A program made the position numbers and the translations under genes. This document shows positions 25,608 to 33,570 of a DNA stretch of 64,000 nt, piece after piece. This DNA is from Streptomyces niveus (GTDB lineage: Bacteria > Actinomycetota > Actinomycetes > Streptomycetales > Streptomycetaceae): positions 19,380-83,379 of the forward strand of contig NZ_MDCR01000028.1 of NCBI RefSeq assembly GCF_001723055.1, given 5' to 3'. Numbering within the stretch: position 1 is the stretch's first letter; each line of letters starts with the position of its first letter. The notes under the pieces are model-generated. The model was not told the origin of the DNA, did no database searches, and saw nothing but the letters and a program-made list of their open reading frames with translations.

Positions 25608-26803
25608 GGCGCACCCCCGGGCCTGGCGGGCGGGAGGGGCAGCTCGGCGGAGACGAGGAAGCCGCCCTCCGGGCGTCTGCCGGCGGAGAGCTGACCTCCG
25701 GCGGCGGTGGCACGTTCCCGCATCCCGATCAGTCCGTAGCCGGGCGGGCGGCCGTGCACGGCCACCGCGCCCTCTCCGTCGTCGGCGACGGTGACGGTCA
25801 CGCGGTCGCGGCTCCAGGCGAGGTGCACGCGGGCGGTGCCGGTGGCGGCGTGTTTGGTCACGTTGGTCAGGGCCTCCTGGACTATGCGGTACGCGGTGAG
25901 GTCCACACCCGGTGCCAACGGCCGTGCTGTGCCTTCCTGTTCCACCGACACCTCCAGACCCGCGCCGCGGAACGACGCGAGGAGCGCGGGCAGCCGGGAC
26001 AGACCGGGCGCCGGTTCGGCGGGCCCGGCGGTGTCCCCGGACTGACGCAACAGACCGACGGTGGACCGCAGTTCGTCCAGCGCGTGACCCGTTGTCTCGA
26101 CCAGCTCGCGCAGGCTCTTACGGGTCTGCTCCGGGCGGATGTCGAAGAGATGGGCGGCGACCGTGGCCTGCGCGTTGGCCAGGGTGATCTGATGGGCCAC
26201 GAGGTCGTGCAACTCCCGTGCGATACGTACCCGTTCCTCCGCCACCCGCCGCCGCGCCTCGCCGTCGCGGCTCTCCTCGGCCCGCCGGGCCCGCTCCTCC
26301 ACGGCCGCCAGGTAGGCCCGTCGGTTCCGTACGGAGTGGCCGAGGACGCCGGCCATCAGCGGGAACGCCGCCACCGATCCCATCCTGCTCGCGTCCTGCC
26401 ACGAGACGCCCCCGAACAAGGGCGTGGAGGCGACGAGCAGCACCAAGGAGGTGCCCAACACCGCGCCGGCCGCGCGCCGTTCGGTGCGGGCGGTGAGCGC
26501 GTAGGAGTAGGCGGTGATCAGGGCGGGGGCCACGATGAGCGGGCTCAGCAGCAGACCCAGGGGCGCCACCAGTACGCCGCTCGCGGTCGTGGCCGCCAGC
26601 ACGGCCAGGGGCGCCCGGCGCCGTAGCGGCAGCACGGCGCAGGAGACCACGGCGATGACGTACGCGGCGGCGGGAGGCGCGGTCAGGGTGTCGTCGACCT
26701 GCACCACCCCGCCGAGCAGACAGAGCACGAACGCCGTCGCGGTGACCGCCCCTTCCCGCCACCACGTACCGCGCGGTCGCGGGCCACCCCCCGTTTTCGT
26801 CAC
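25604..26803 (-). CDS. NarL-type sensor histidine kinase (HisKA_3)
   Basis: The protein has 399 residues. The N-terminal half holds four to six membrane segments (about residues 20-155) with almost no external loop, so it likely senses within the membrane. The HisKA_3 dimerisation box is RVRIARELHDLVAHQITLAN with phospho-acceptor H199. The HATPase_c domain has LTNVTKHAATG as the N box and GYGLIGMRERATAAGG as the G2 box. It belongs with the response regulator it overlaps. DesK/VraS-type kinases of this shape respond to membrane or cell-envelope change. Confidence 0.92.
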   Translation of the reverse strand: MTKTGGGPRPRGTWWREGAVTATAFVLCLLGGVVQVDDTLTAPPAAAYVIAVVSCAVLPLRRRAPLAVLAATTASGVLVAPLGLLLSPLIVAPALITAYSYALTARTERRAAGAVLGTSLVLLVASTPLFGGVSWQDASRMGSVAAFPLMAGVLGHSVRNRRAYLAAVEERARRAEESRDGEARRRVAEERVRIARELHDLVAHQITLANAQATVAAHLFDIRPEQTRKSLRELVETTGHALDELRSTVGLLRQSGDTAGPAEPAPGLSRLPALLASFRGAGLEVSVEQEGTARPLAPGVDLTAYRIVQEALTNVTKHAATGTARVHLAWSRDRVTVTVADDGEGAVAVHGRPPGYGLIGMRERATAAGGQLSAGRRPEGGFLVSAELPLPPARPGGAP

Positions 26804-26970
26804 GCGGTTCAGCGTACGGGGCGGCCGACACGCCCGGTGGGCAATCCGTTGCCGCTAAGAAGCCGTCAAGTACGACCCTCGCGGCGTATGGGTTTCGCAG
26901 TGCGTCGAACTCCGAATTCCCCCTGTCCGTCTGCACGATCAGTGAAGGGCGAAGCGAACAAGGAGCGATC

Positions 26971-27981
26971 GTGCCGAACAAGACCCTGACCCAGCGCCTC
27001 AAGCTGCCAGATTTCAAAATTCCAGATCTCACGCTGACATGGAAATTCACCATTGAGACCACCTGGCAGACCATCGGTGAGCTGCCATGGAAAACCATTG
27101 CCGAGATTCTTGGGAAGTCCGGTCTTGAGGGGGCCCCGCACGCGATTCAGGCGGGCGGAATTCTCGCCGAGAGCGATCTGGTCTACGCCGTCGGCGTCGG
27201 GGCGAACGGGGACGTGGGGGCGAAAGCGGCCCTGGAGGAGATCGTCCGCTGGCGCCAGGACCGGGGGGAACCGGAGCTGAATCTCTACAAGGTGGGCGCC
27301 GGACTGGTCAACATCGCCGGTCTGGCCGCGTACGCGGCCTCCGGCGTCGGCGCGGTGAGCCCCGCCGTGGGCGGAGCCGGCGCTCAGCTCGCGGGGATGG
27401 CGTATCTGGTGATCGAGGGCTCGTCGAAGGATCCGGCGAGAGCGAAGGTCTCGCTTGCCCGAAGGGCGATGGACGCCGGCCGTGAGGGATATTCCTATCT
27501 GGTGCAGGGCTACGGCACGGGAATCCTGAACAAGGACGTCTACGCGGCCGGACTCGGGCTGAACGGGCTGGTCGGTGCCCAGGCGTTCGCGGACGAGTTC
27601 GGGAATCTGGTGCGCACGTTCAAGGGCCCGGACGAGAATTCGCCGAAGCCGAACTACGGGAAGATGTTCGGCGGGTTTCTCAATATGGCGGGGGCGGTGG
27701 GCTACGCCGTGGGCAGCTCCCGGGTGATCCATGATGTGGTCCCGCACAAGTACGTCCAGCTCATGCGCGGGATATCCGCGGCGGTCGAGGCGCTTTCCTA
27801 CGGCGTGATCATCGGCTCGGAGGTCTCGGCACGCGTGATCGCGGAACGCGCGTCGGCGGCACGTGCGACGCCGGAACGCCGCGCGGGAGTCCCGCTGCTG
27901 CCCACACATCGGCCCGCCTCCGTCCGGCCGGCGAAGCCCTGCCCCTCATCGTCGCCGCCGCGCAACGCGCACAAGCGCTGA
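26971..27981 (+). CDS. Unrecognised protein with Trp-octad repeat and duplicated Gly/Ala-rich module
   Basis: I do not recognise this 336-residue protein. Visible features are three 8-residue steps at 23-46 (W24, W32, W40: WKFTIE, WQTIGE, WKTIAE) and a duplicated module. Module one starts LVYAVGVGANGDVGAKA (about 70-150) and module two DVYAAGLGLNGLVGAQA (about 189-283). Each has an acidic helix, then NIAGLAAYA or NMAGAVGYA, then a hydrophobic helix ending IEGS or IIGS. There is no signal peptide, and a Pro/Arg-rich tail follows residue 300. GTG 26971 has aaggag upstream. The first 150 bp are clearly less GC-rich than the neighbours. It may be membrane-associated. Confidence 0.75.
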   Translation: MPNKTLTQRLKLPDFKIPDLTLTWKFTIETTWQTIGELPWKTIAEILGKSGLEGAPHAIQAGGILAESDLVYAVGVGANGDVGAKAALEEIVRWRQDRGEPELNLYKVGAGLVNIAGLAAYAASGVGAVSPAVGGAGAQLAGMAYLVIEGSSKDPARAKVSLARRAMDAGREGYSYLVQGYGTGILNKDVYAAGLGLNGLVGAQAFADEFGNLVRTFKGPDENSPKPNYGKMFGGFLNMAGAVGYAVGSSRVIHDVVPHKYVQLMRGISAAVEALSYGVIIGSEVSARVIAERASAARATPERRAGVPLLPTHRPASVRPAKPCPSSSPPRNAHKR

Positions 27982-28033
27982 CGGTGTGGCCGGCCCCGGT
28001 CTGGGACAATTCGGTCAGCCTGTTGCGTGGAAC

Positions 28034-28061
28034 ACTTTTGCAAGCGGGTGCTTGCAAAAGT
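28034..28061. promoter_or_regulatory. Perfect 12-bp inverted repeat, operator of the XRE/HbhA-like operon
   Basis: acttttgcaagc (28034-28045) and gcttgcaaaagt (28050-28061) match perfectly around gggt, with a third half-site gcaag at 28064-28068. It ends 25 bp before the XRE start codon. Autoregulation by the XRE protein is the simplest reading. The stretch between the unrecognised gene's stop and the XRE start holds nothing else. Confidence 0.65.
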
Positions 28062-28086
28062 TAGCAAGAGTGGGCACCCTGGAGTC

Positions 28087-28494
28087 ATGGCATCACTCAA
28101 CGTCGGCAATCTCGGTGAGTACCTGCGCGAGCAGCGGCGCAACGCGCAGCTGTCGTTGCGGCAGCTCTCCGAGGCCGCCGGGGTGTCCAATCCGTATCTC
28201 AGCCAGATCGAACGCGGTCTGCGCAAGCCGAGCGCGGACATCCTCCAGCAGCTCGCCAAGGCGCTGCGGATCTCCGCCGAGACGCTGTACGTGCAGGCCG
28301 GGATGCTCGACGAGCGGGAGCGCGAGGAGCTGGAGACGCGTGGCGTCATCCTCGCGGACCCGTCGATCAACGAGCGGCAGAAGCAGGTGCTCCTGCAGAT
28401 CTACGAGTCCTTCCGTAAGGAGAACGGGCTCGGCACCGAGGACGACGCGTCCGGTACGGCCGGCGGAAGTGCTGTCACCCCACCCTCACACTGA
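28087..28494 (+). CDS. XRE-family helix-turn-helix regulator (Rv0474-like)
   Basis: A 135-residue protein. The HTH domain (about residues 8-65) reads LGEYLREQRRNAQLSLRQLS and AAGVSNPYLSQIERGLRKPS, then a helical region with EREREELETRGVILADPSIN. The C-terminal tail is low-complexity. By size, HTH sequence style and gene order it matches Rv0474, which precedes hbhA in M. tuberculosis. It lies 18 bp before the HbhA-like gene with a ggagg site between, so the two form an operon. The perfect palindrome upstream is its likely operator. Confidence 0.85.
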   Translation: MASLNVGNLGEYLREQRRNAQLSLRQLSEAAGVSNPYLSQIERGLRKPSADILQQLAKALRISAETLYVQAGMLDEREREELETRGVILADPSINERQKQVLLQIYESFRKENGLGTEDDASGTAGGSAVTPPSH

Positions 28495-28512
28495 TACCGG
28501 AGGACCACAGAC

Positions 28513-29163
28513 ATGGCCATCGCCGATGACCTGCGCAAGACGTTCAGCGACCCGACCCCCCTCTACTTCGCGGCCGGTACGGCGGATCTCGCCGTCGAGC
28601 AGGCCAAGAAGGTTCCCGGGCTGATCGAGCAGCTCCGCGCGGAGGCCCCGGGCCGTATCGACGCGGTGCGCAACGCCGACCCCAAGCTCGTCCAGGACAA
28701 GGTCACCTCGCAGGCGAAGGAAGCGCAGACGACCGTTCAGTCCAAGGTCACCGAGGTGCTCGGGTCGCTCGACACCGACCTGAAGAAGCTGGGCGAGACC
28801 GCCCAGGACCTCGCGCTGCGGGGCGTGGGCGTGGCCGCCGAGTACGCGGTCAGGGCCCGTGAGACGTACGAGAAGGTCGCCGAGCGCGGCGAGCAGTCCG
28901 TACGCACCTGGCGGGGCGAGGCCGCCGACGAGATGACGGAGATCGCCGTCGCCGTCGAGCCCGGGACGAAGCAGAGCACCAAGCCGGCGGCCAGGCCCGC
29001 CGCGGCGAAGCCGGCCCCGGTGAAGCCCGCCCAGGCGAAGCCCGCGTCGGCCAAGGCCAAGCCGGAGGCCAAGGCCACCGGCACGAAGCCCGCCGCGCGC
29101 AAGACGACGGCCACGCGTAAGCCGGCCGCCGCCAAGAAGGCCACACCGCCCGCGAGCAAGTAG
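28513..29163 (+). CDS. HbhA-like coiled-coil protein with Lys/Ala/Pro-rich tail
   Basis: A 216-residue protein. Residues 1-155 are a charged, largely helical coiled coil starting ADDLRKTFSDPTPLYFAAG, as in heparin-binding hemagglutinin. Residues 160-216 are a KPA/AKPA-rich tail, the counterpart of the heparin-binding tail of HbhA. No signal peptide is seen, which is also true of HbhA. In Streptomyces host adhesion is unlikely; membrane, DNA or polyanion binding is more plausible. It is followed by a strong terminator and by a DUF2516 gene, as in the Rv0474-Rv0476 order. Confidence 0.82.
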   Translation: MAIADDLRKTFSDPTPLYFAAGTADLAVEQAKKVPGLIEQLRAEAPGRIDAVRNADPKLVQDKVTSQAKEAQTTVQSKVTEVLGSLDTDLKKLGETAQDLALRGVGVAAEYAVRARETYEKVAERGEQSVRTWRGEAADEMTEIAVAVEPGTKQSTKPAARPAAAKPAPVKPAQAKPASAKAKPEAKATGTKPAARKTTATRKPAAAKKATPPASK

Positions 29164-29213
29164 CGGGCAGCGGGTAGCGGCGAGCAGCAGTGGCGAACAG
29201 TCGGATACCGAAA

Positions 29214-29252
29214 ACAACGGTCCGGGCACCACAGCGGTGTCCGGACCGTTGT
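29214..29252. terminator. Terminator after the HbhA-like gene
   Basis: acaacggtccgg (29214-29225) and ccggaccgttgt (29241-29252) pair perfectly, and the inner gcacc/ggtgt extends the stem to 17 bp around a 5-nt loop. It closes the XRE-HbhA unit before the DUF2516 gene. Confidence 0.75.
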
Positions 29253-29305
29253 ACGGGTACCTTGTCGGCACACGATCCGGCAGATGATTCGGACAGAAAC
29301 AGGCG

Positions 29306-29659
29306 GTGGGCAACGTGTTGATGGCTGGCTTCGACGGGCTTGTGGCTCTGTTGAGCATCCCGCTGACCGTGTTCGGCGCCTTCGCGCTGGTCGACGCGTT
29401 CATCCGGCGTGAGGACGCCTTCCGCGCCGCCGACAAGCAGACCAAGCCGTTCTGGCTGATCATCCTCGGCATCGCGCTCGTGGTGAGCCTGATCTTCCCG
29501 CTGCTGTCGTTCCTGCCGATCATCGGGCTGATCGCGATCATCGTGTACTTCGTCGATGTGCGCCCCGCGATCAAGCAGGTCGGCGGCAGTGGCGGCGGAC
29601 GCCGCAGCGGCGGCTCCAGCAGCGACGGACCGTACGGGCCGTACAACGGCGGTCGCTGA
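29306..29659 (+). CDS. DUF2516 family membrane protein (Rv0476-like)
   Basis: A 117-residue protein with two or three membrane segments (VALLSIPLTVFGAFALVDAF, LIILGIALVVSLIFPLLSF, IIGLIAIIVYFVDV) and the family block REDAFRAADKQTKPFWLII. A Gly/Ser-rich tail ends in GPYGPYNGGR. DUF2516 proteins are actinobacterial and have no known function. The gene keeps its place after an XRE gene and an HbhA-like gene. GTG 29306 was used; ATG 29321 is an alternative that trims the N-terminus to the membrane segment. Confidence 0.85.
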   Translation: MGNVLMAGFDGLVALLSIPLTVFGAFALVDAFIRREDAFRAADKQTKPFWLIILGIALVVSLIFPLLSFLPIIGLIAIIVYFVDVRPAIKQVGGSGGGRRSGGSSSDGPYGPYNGGR

Positions 29660-29687
29660 GCCGGGGCAGGACCCCTGCTCGGAGCGC

Positions 29688-30956
29688 TCAGGCGGTGACC
29701 AGCGCCGTGCCACGGTCCAGCAGCAGCACGGCCACGTCGTCCGTCAGCTCGCCGCCGTTCAGCTCCCGTACCTGAGCCACCGCGGTCTCCAGCAGCTCCT
29801 CGCCGCTCAGACCCCGCGCCAGCAGACCGGTGATCATCTCGACCATGCCGTCCTGGCCGAGCCGCTGCTTCGTGCCCGCCCCGACGCGGCCCTCGATCAG
29901 CCCGTCCGTGTACATCATCAGGCTCCACGCCTCGCCCAGCTGGACCTCCCGGCGCGGCCAGCGGGCGCGCGGCAGCAGTCCGAGCGCGGGGCCGCCCTCG
30001 TCGTACGGCAGCAGACGCGGCGCCCCGCCCGCCCGGACGATCAGCGGCGACGGGTGTCCCGCCAGGCAGAGCCCGGCCCGCCGGCCGTCCGGCGCGATGT
30101 CGATCGTGCACAACGTCGCGAAGATCTCCTCGCTCTCCCGCTCGTGCTCCAGGACCTTCTGGAGCGTCGAGAGCAGCGTGTCCCCGCAGAGCCCGGCGAA
30201 GGTCAGCGCCCGCCAGGCGATCCGCAACTCCACCCCCAGCGCGGCCTCGTCCGGGCCGTGCCCGCAGACGTCGCCGATCATCACGTGGACCGTGCCGTCG
30301 GGCGTGCGGACCGTGTCGTAGAAGTCGCCGCCGAGCAGGGCGCGGGAGCGGCCGGGCCGGTAGCGGGACGCGAAGCGCAGGTTGGAGCCCTGGAGGAGCG
30401 GTGTGGGCAGCAGACCGCGTTCCAGCCGGGCGTTCTCCTGCGCCCGCAGCCGGGACTCGGTGAGCTGGCGCTGCGCGACGTCCGCGCGCTTGCGCTCGAC
30501 GGCGTAGCGGATCGCGCGGCTCAGCAGCCTGCTGTCCAGTTCGTCACGGAAGAGATAGTCCTGCGCGCCCACCCGCACGGCCGCCGCCGCTCGCTCGCTG
30601 TCGCCCTCGGCGGCCAGCGCGAGAACGGCGTGCCGGGGCGCGAGCCGCAGCACGTGCTTCAGCGGCGCGAGGCCGTCGTGGTCGCTGTCGTAGCGGCCCG
30701 GCAGCGCCAGGTCCACGAGGATGCACTGGATGTCGTCGGTGAGCAGCCGCTCGGCCTCGGTGAGGTTGCGCGCGGTGCGGATACGGACCCGGGTGCCCGC
30801 CGCGTCGGGAAGTTCCGGTGCGCTGAAGGTGCCCGCGGGATCGTCCTCGATGACGAGGAGCGTGAGGTCGCCGCCTCCGCCGGAGGTCTCCGGGGCGGGC
30901 GCACTCTCGACTGGCGAGCCGGTGCGCTGTCGCGGCATCGGTACAGGTACGGCCAT
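29688..30956 (-). CDS. Receiver-PP2C (SpoIIE/RsbU-type) Ser/Thr phosphatase
   Basis: A 422-residue two-domain regulator. After a disordered leader, a receiver-like domain (about 30-150) has LLVIEDDPAG and CILVDLALPG with the phospho-Asp. The Thr switch is Ala (LALAAEGD) and the Lys position reads DYLFRDEL, so signalling may be atypical. A helical linker (ERKRADVAQRQLTESRLRA) leads to a PP2C domain with GGDFYDTV, MIGDVCGHGPDEAAL and LTDDVAVLLL, keeping the metal-binding Asp residues. Such proteins dephosphorylate anti-anti-sigma factors and feed stress sigma pathways. No anti-sigma gene is nearby. ATG 30956 precedes the first Pro-rich residues. Confidence 0.86.
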   Translation of the reverse strand: MAVPVPMPRQRTGSPVESAPAPETSGGGGDLTLLVIEDDPAGTFSAPELPDAAGTRVRIRTARNLTEAERLLTDDIQCILVDLALPGRYDSDHDGLAPLKHVLRLAPRHAVLALAAEGDSERAAAAVRVGAQDYLFRDELDSRLLSRAIRYAVERKRADVAQRQLTESRLRAQENARLERGLLPTPLLQGSNLRFASRYRPGRSRALLGGDFYDTVRTPDGTVHVMIGDVCGHGPDEAALGVELRIAWRALTFAGLCGDTLLSTLQKVLEHERESEEIFATLCTIDIAPDGRRAGLCLAGHPSPLIVRAGGAPRLLPYDEGGPALGLLPRARWPRREVQLGEAWSLMMYTDGLIEGRVGAGTKQRLGQDGMVEMITGLLARGLSGEELLETAVAQVRELNGGELTDDVAVLLLDRGTALVTA

Positions 30957-31193
30957 CGGTCTGTGAGTCCTTCCCTCCCCCCGAGGGCACGATGAGACGC
31001 CGATCGACGCCCCACCGACCGGGACCCTAGCGTTAGCCGGTGCCCGAAAGGAATGGCGTACGGAACGCCGTACGGAGAAGATCCCGCGCCATATGCCGCT
31101 TCCCGCCACGCATCCGGCACGATCGGCCCCTCCTGAGGAGCCGAAACGGCCATGACAAACATCACGTGGAACAGAGAAGTGGAGCGGGGCGGC

Positions 31194-32342
31194 CTACTTG
31201 TCCGGCCTGACGACGCCGAGAATCACCATCGAGCCCGCCCCGGTCAGCGTCACCTGCCGGCCGGGCCGGGGCGCGTGGACGATGGAGCCGTTGCCCACGT
31301 ACATCCCGACATGGCTGGCGTCCTGGTGGTAGATGATCAGGTCGCCGGGGCGCATCTGCGAGACCGGGACACGGGGGAGCAGCCGCCACTGTTCCTGTGA
31401 GGTGCGCGGGATGACCTTCCCGGCCGCCCGCCACGCCTCGGACGTCAGCCCCGAGCAGTCGAACGACGCCGGGCCCTCGGCGCCCCACACGTACGGCTTG
31501 CCGATCTGCGCCGTGGCGTACTCGATGGCCGCCTTGCCCTGGGCGCTCGCCTCGCCGTTGATGTCCTTGAGCTCGCCCGAACCCAGCCAGGCCTCCTGCG
31601 CCTTGGCCGCGTCCTGCTGCTCCAGCATCAGCAGCCGGTCGCGCTCCTCCTTCTCCAGCCCCGCCTCGATCTTCTTGGCGGCCTTGATCTGCTGGGTGAT
31701 CTCCTTCTTCGCCTTCGCCTGCTTGACCCGGCTCGCTTCGAGCTTGGTCCACTCGGCGCCGGCCTTTTTCGTGTACGCCGTCAAGTCGTCCTGCGCCTTG
31801 GTCATTTGACCGAGCAGGTCCTTGGTCGCCTTCTGGCCGCGCTGGACGCGGCCCGCGCCGTCGAGGAAGAGCTGCGGGTCGTCGGTGAGCAGCAACTGCG
31901 CCTCGGGTGGCAGCCCTCCCGCGCGGTACTGCGCGCGGGCCGCGGCGCCGGCCTGGCGCTTGAGCCGGTCGATCCGGACCTGGCCGTTGACGATCTCGCT
32001 GGAGAGCCTGACCAGTTCGGCCGACTGGTTGTCGGCGCGCTCCTCGGCGAGGTTGTACGCGTCGGTGGCCGAGGTGGCCTTGCCGTACAGCCCGTCGATC
32101 TTCCTGCGTACCGCTTCGAGCTTCGAGTCGTCCGCGCCGGCCGTCCTGCCGTCCGCCCCCGGCGGCAGGCTCCGGTCGAACGGCCGGGGCGCCACGGGCG
32201 GGTCGCTCGGCGCGGCGGGGGACGACGGTGAAGTGGGCGACGCGGGAGCCGCGTACGCCTGGTTCAGCAACGCCGGTGACGACAGCACCGACAGCGCGCA
32301 GACGACCGTGATCGCGGCTGTGACCCAGCGGCGTCTGTTCAC
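31194..32342 (-). CDS. Secreted NlpC/P60 peptidoglycan hydrolase with coiled coil
   Basis: A 382-residue protein. A signal peptide (VNRRRWVTAAITVVCALSVL, cleavage near AYAAPA) is followed by a Ser/Pro-rich stretch. A long coiled-coil region (about 75-260) precedes the C-terminal NlpC/P60 domain: catalytic Cys in FDCSGLTSEAW, His in SHVGMYVG and a third polar His in SIVHAPRPG. This is the RipA/CwlO-like layout of D,L-endopeptidases that cut peptidoglycan stem peptides in growth or sporulation. GTG 32342 has ggagggg 7 bp upstream. A TTACTG-T-CAGTAA palindrome lies 50 bp upstream. Confidence 0.9.
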   Translation of the reverse strand: MNRRRWVTAAITVVCALSVLSSPALLNQAYAAPASPTSPSSPAAPSDPPVAPRPFDRSLPPGADGRTAGADDSKLEAVRRKIDGLYGKATSATDAYNLAEERADNQSAELVRLSSEIVNGQVRIDRLKRQAGAAARAQYRAGGLPPEAQLLLTDDPQLFLDGAGRVQRGQKATKDLLGQMTKAQDDLTAYTKKAGAEWTKLEASRVKQAKAKKEITQQIKAAKKIEAGLEKEERDRLLMLEQQDAAKAQEAWLGSGELKDINGEASAQGKAAIEYATAQIGKPYVWGAEGPASFDCSGLTSEAWRAAGKVIPRTSQEQWRLLPRVPVSQMRPGDLIIYHQDASHVGMYVGNGSIVHAPRPGRQVTLTGAGSMVILGVVRPDK

Positions 32343-32392
32343 GAGCTTCCCCTCCGGACTTCGGACCGACACGTCTGCCCCACCCAACTGAC

Positions 32393-32405
32393 TTACTGTC
32401 AGTAA
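32393..32405. promoter_or_regulatory. 13-bp palindrome upstream of the NlpC/P60 gene
   Basis: ttactg-t-cagtaa is a perfect 6+1+6 palindrome; in the gene's own direction it reads ttactgacagtaagt. Sites of this look are common for TetR/AcrR-type repressors in actinobacteria. No TetR gene is adjacent, so any regulator acts in trans. Confidence 0.4.
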
Positions 32406-32511
32406 CTGTTCTGCGCCGTCGTGATCGTGCCATGCCCGCCCCCGGAACGACAGGGGGCAGTACCGGCCACCGGTCACGTCCACCAACCGTCAGAGACGAA
32501 CGGCCCGTCGC

Positions 32512-33372
32512 TCATGTTCCCCTGAACGCATCCGTTTCGTCAGAGTTCGGCGCCAGCGCCCGCCACTCCACCGTGACTTCACCCTGTCGCCATCTGCTCC
32601 GCCCGCCGCCCGCAGCCGGGCCGGCCAGCGGCCAGTCCGCCGCGAGACTCCCCACCGCCCTGATCCACCGCTGCCGGGCGCCGAGTGAGGCGTACGGGGC
32701 CGCCGCCGCCCACGCCCGGTCGAAGTCCCGCAGGAAGGCGTGCACCGGCTCGCCCGGCACATTGCGGTGGATCAGTGCCTTCGGCAGCCGCTCCGCCAGG
32801 TCCGACGGGCGGTCCAGCGAGCCGAGCCGGGTCGCGAAGGTGACCGTGCGCGGACCCTCCTTACCGAGGGCGATCCACACATGGCGCCGCCCGATCTCGT
32901 CGCACGTCCCGTCGATGAGCAGGCCGTCGGGCGCGAGCCGGGCGCGGAGCCGGGTCCAGACCGCCGCGACCTCGCTCTCGTCGTACTGGCGCAGGACGTT
33001 CGCCGCCCTGATCAGCAGCGGCCGGCGGCCGTCCGCGGGGCCCGGCAGCGGGATCTCGAAGCCGCCGTGGACGAAGCTGAGCCCGTCCTCCTCGTACGGA
33101 AGCGCCGCCGCGACCCGCGCGGGCTCGATCTCCACGCCCACCACCTCGGTACGCGGCTCGGCCGCCCGCAGCCGCCGCAGCAGCTCGACGGCGGTCCAGG
33201 GCGCGGCGCCGTATCCGAGGTCGACGGCGACGGGGTCGGCCGAGCGGCGCAGCACCGGGCCCTGTACGGCGGCGATCCAGCGGTCCATGCGGCGCAGCCG
33301 GTTCGGGTTGGTCGTGCCGCGCGTGACCGTGCCCACGGGGCGACGGGGCGAGGAGGAAGGGCGCGCGGGCAT
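32512..33372 (-). CDS. SAM-dependent methyltransferase-like protein next to mshA
   Basis: The protein has 286 residues. A SAM-binding region is seen as VAVDLGYGAAPWTAVELLRRL (about 47-67) with VVGVEIEPARVAAAL after it, then RAANVLRQYDESEVAAVW and LAPDGLLIDGTCDEIGRR. The motif GYGAAPWT is characteristic of a conserved actinobacterial group of unknown target. It lies divergently from mshA, as I recall from other Streptomyces genomes. Whether it has to do with mycothiol is not known; the link is position only. Confidence 0.75.
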   Translation of the reverse strand: MPARPSSSPRRPVGTVTRGTTNPNRLRRMDRWIAAVQGPVLRRSADPVAVDLGYGAAPWTAVELLRRLRAAEPRTEVVGVEIEPARVAAALPYEEDGLSFVHGGFEIPLPGPADGRRPLLIRAANVLRQYDESEVAAVWTRLRARLAPDGLLIDGTCDEIGRRHVWIALGKEGPRTVTFATRLGSLDRPSDLAERLPKALIHRNVPGEPVHAFLRDFDRAWAAAAPYASLGARQRWIRAVGSLAADWPLAGPAAGGGRSRWRQGEVTVEWRALAPNSDETDAFRGT

Positions 33373-33570
33373 GCGGCTGAGCCTAACGACGGCCGGACCT
33401 CCTACGCGCAGGCGGGCGACCGCCGGGCGACCGGCACCCGTGCCAATGGTTGAGCGGCCAACGGTAATGATTCGGCAAAGTGGGAAATGAAAGAGCCCGT
33501 TCCGGCGTTGCCGCGCGCAGAGGGTCCCCAGCCCTCTCCAAGTCGTGCTCCGAGCGAGAGGTTCGTCGAC

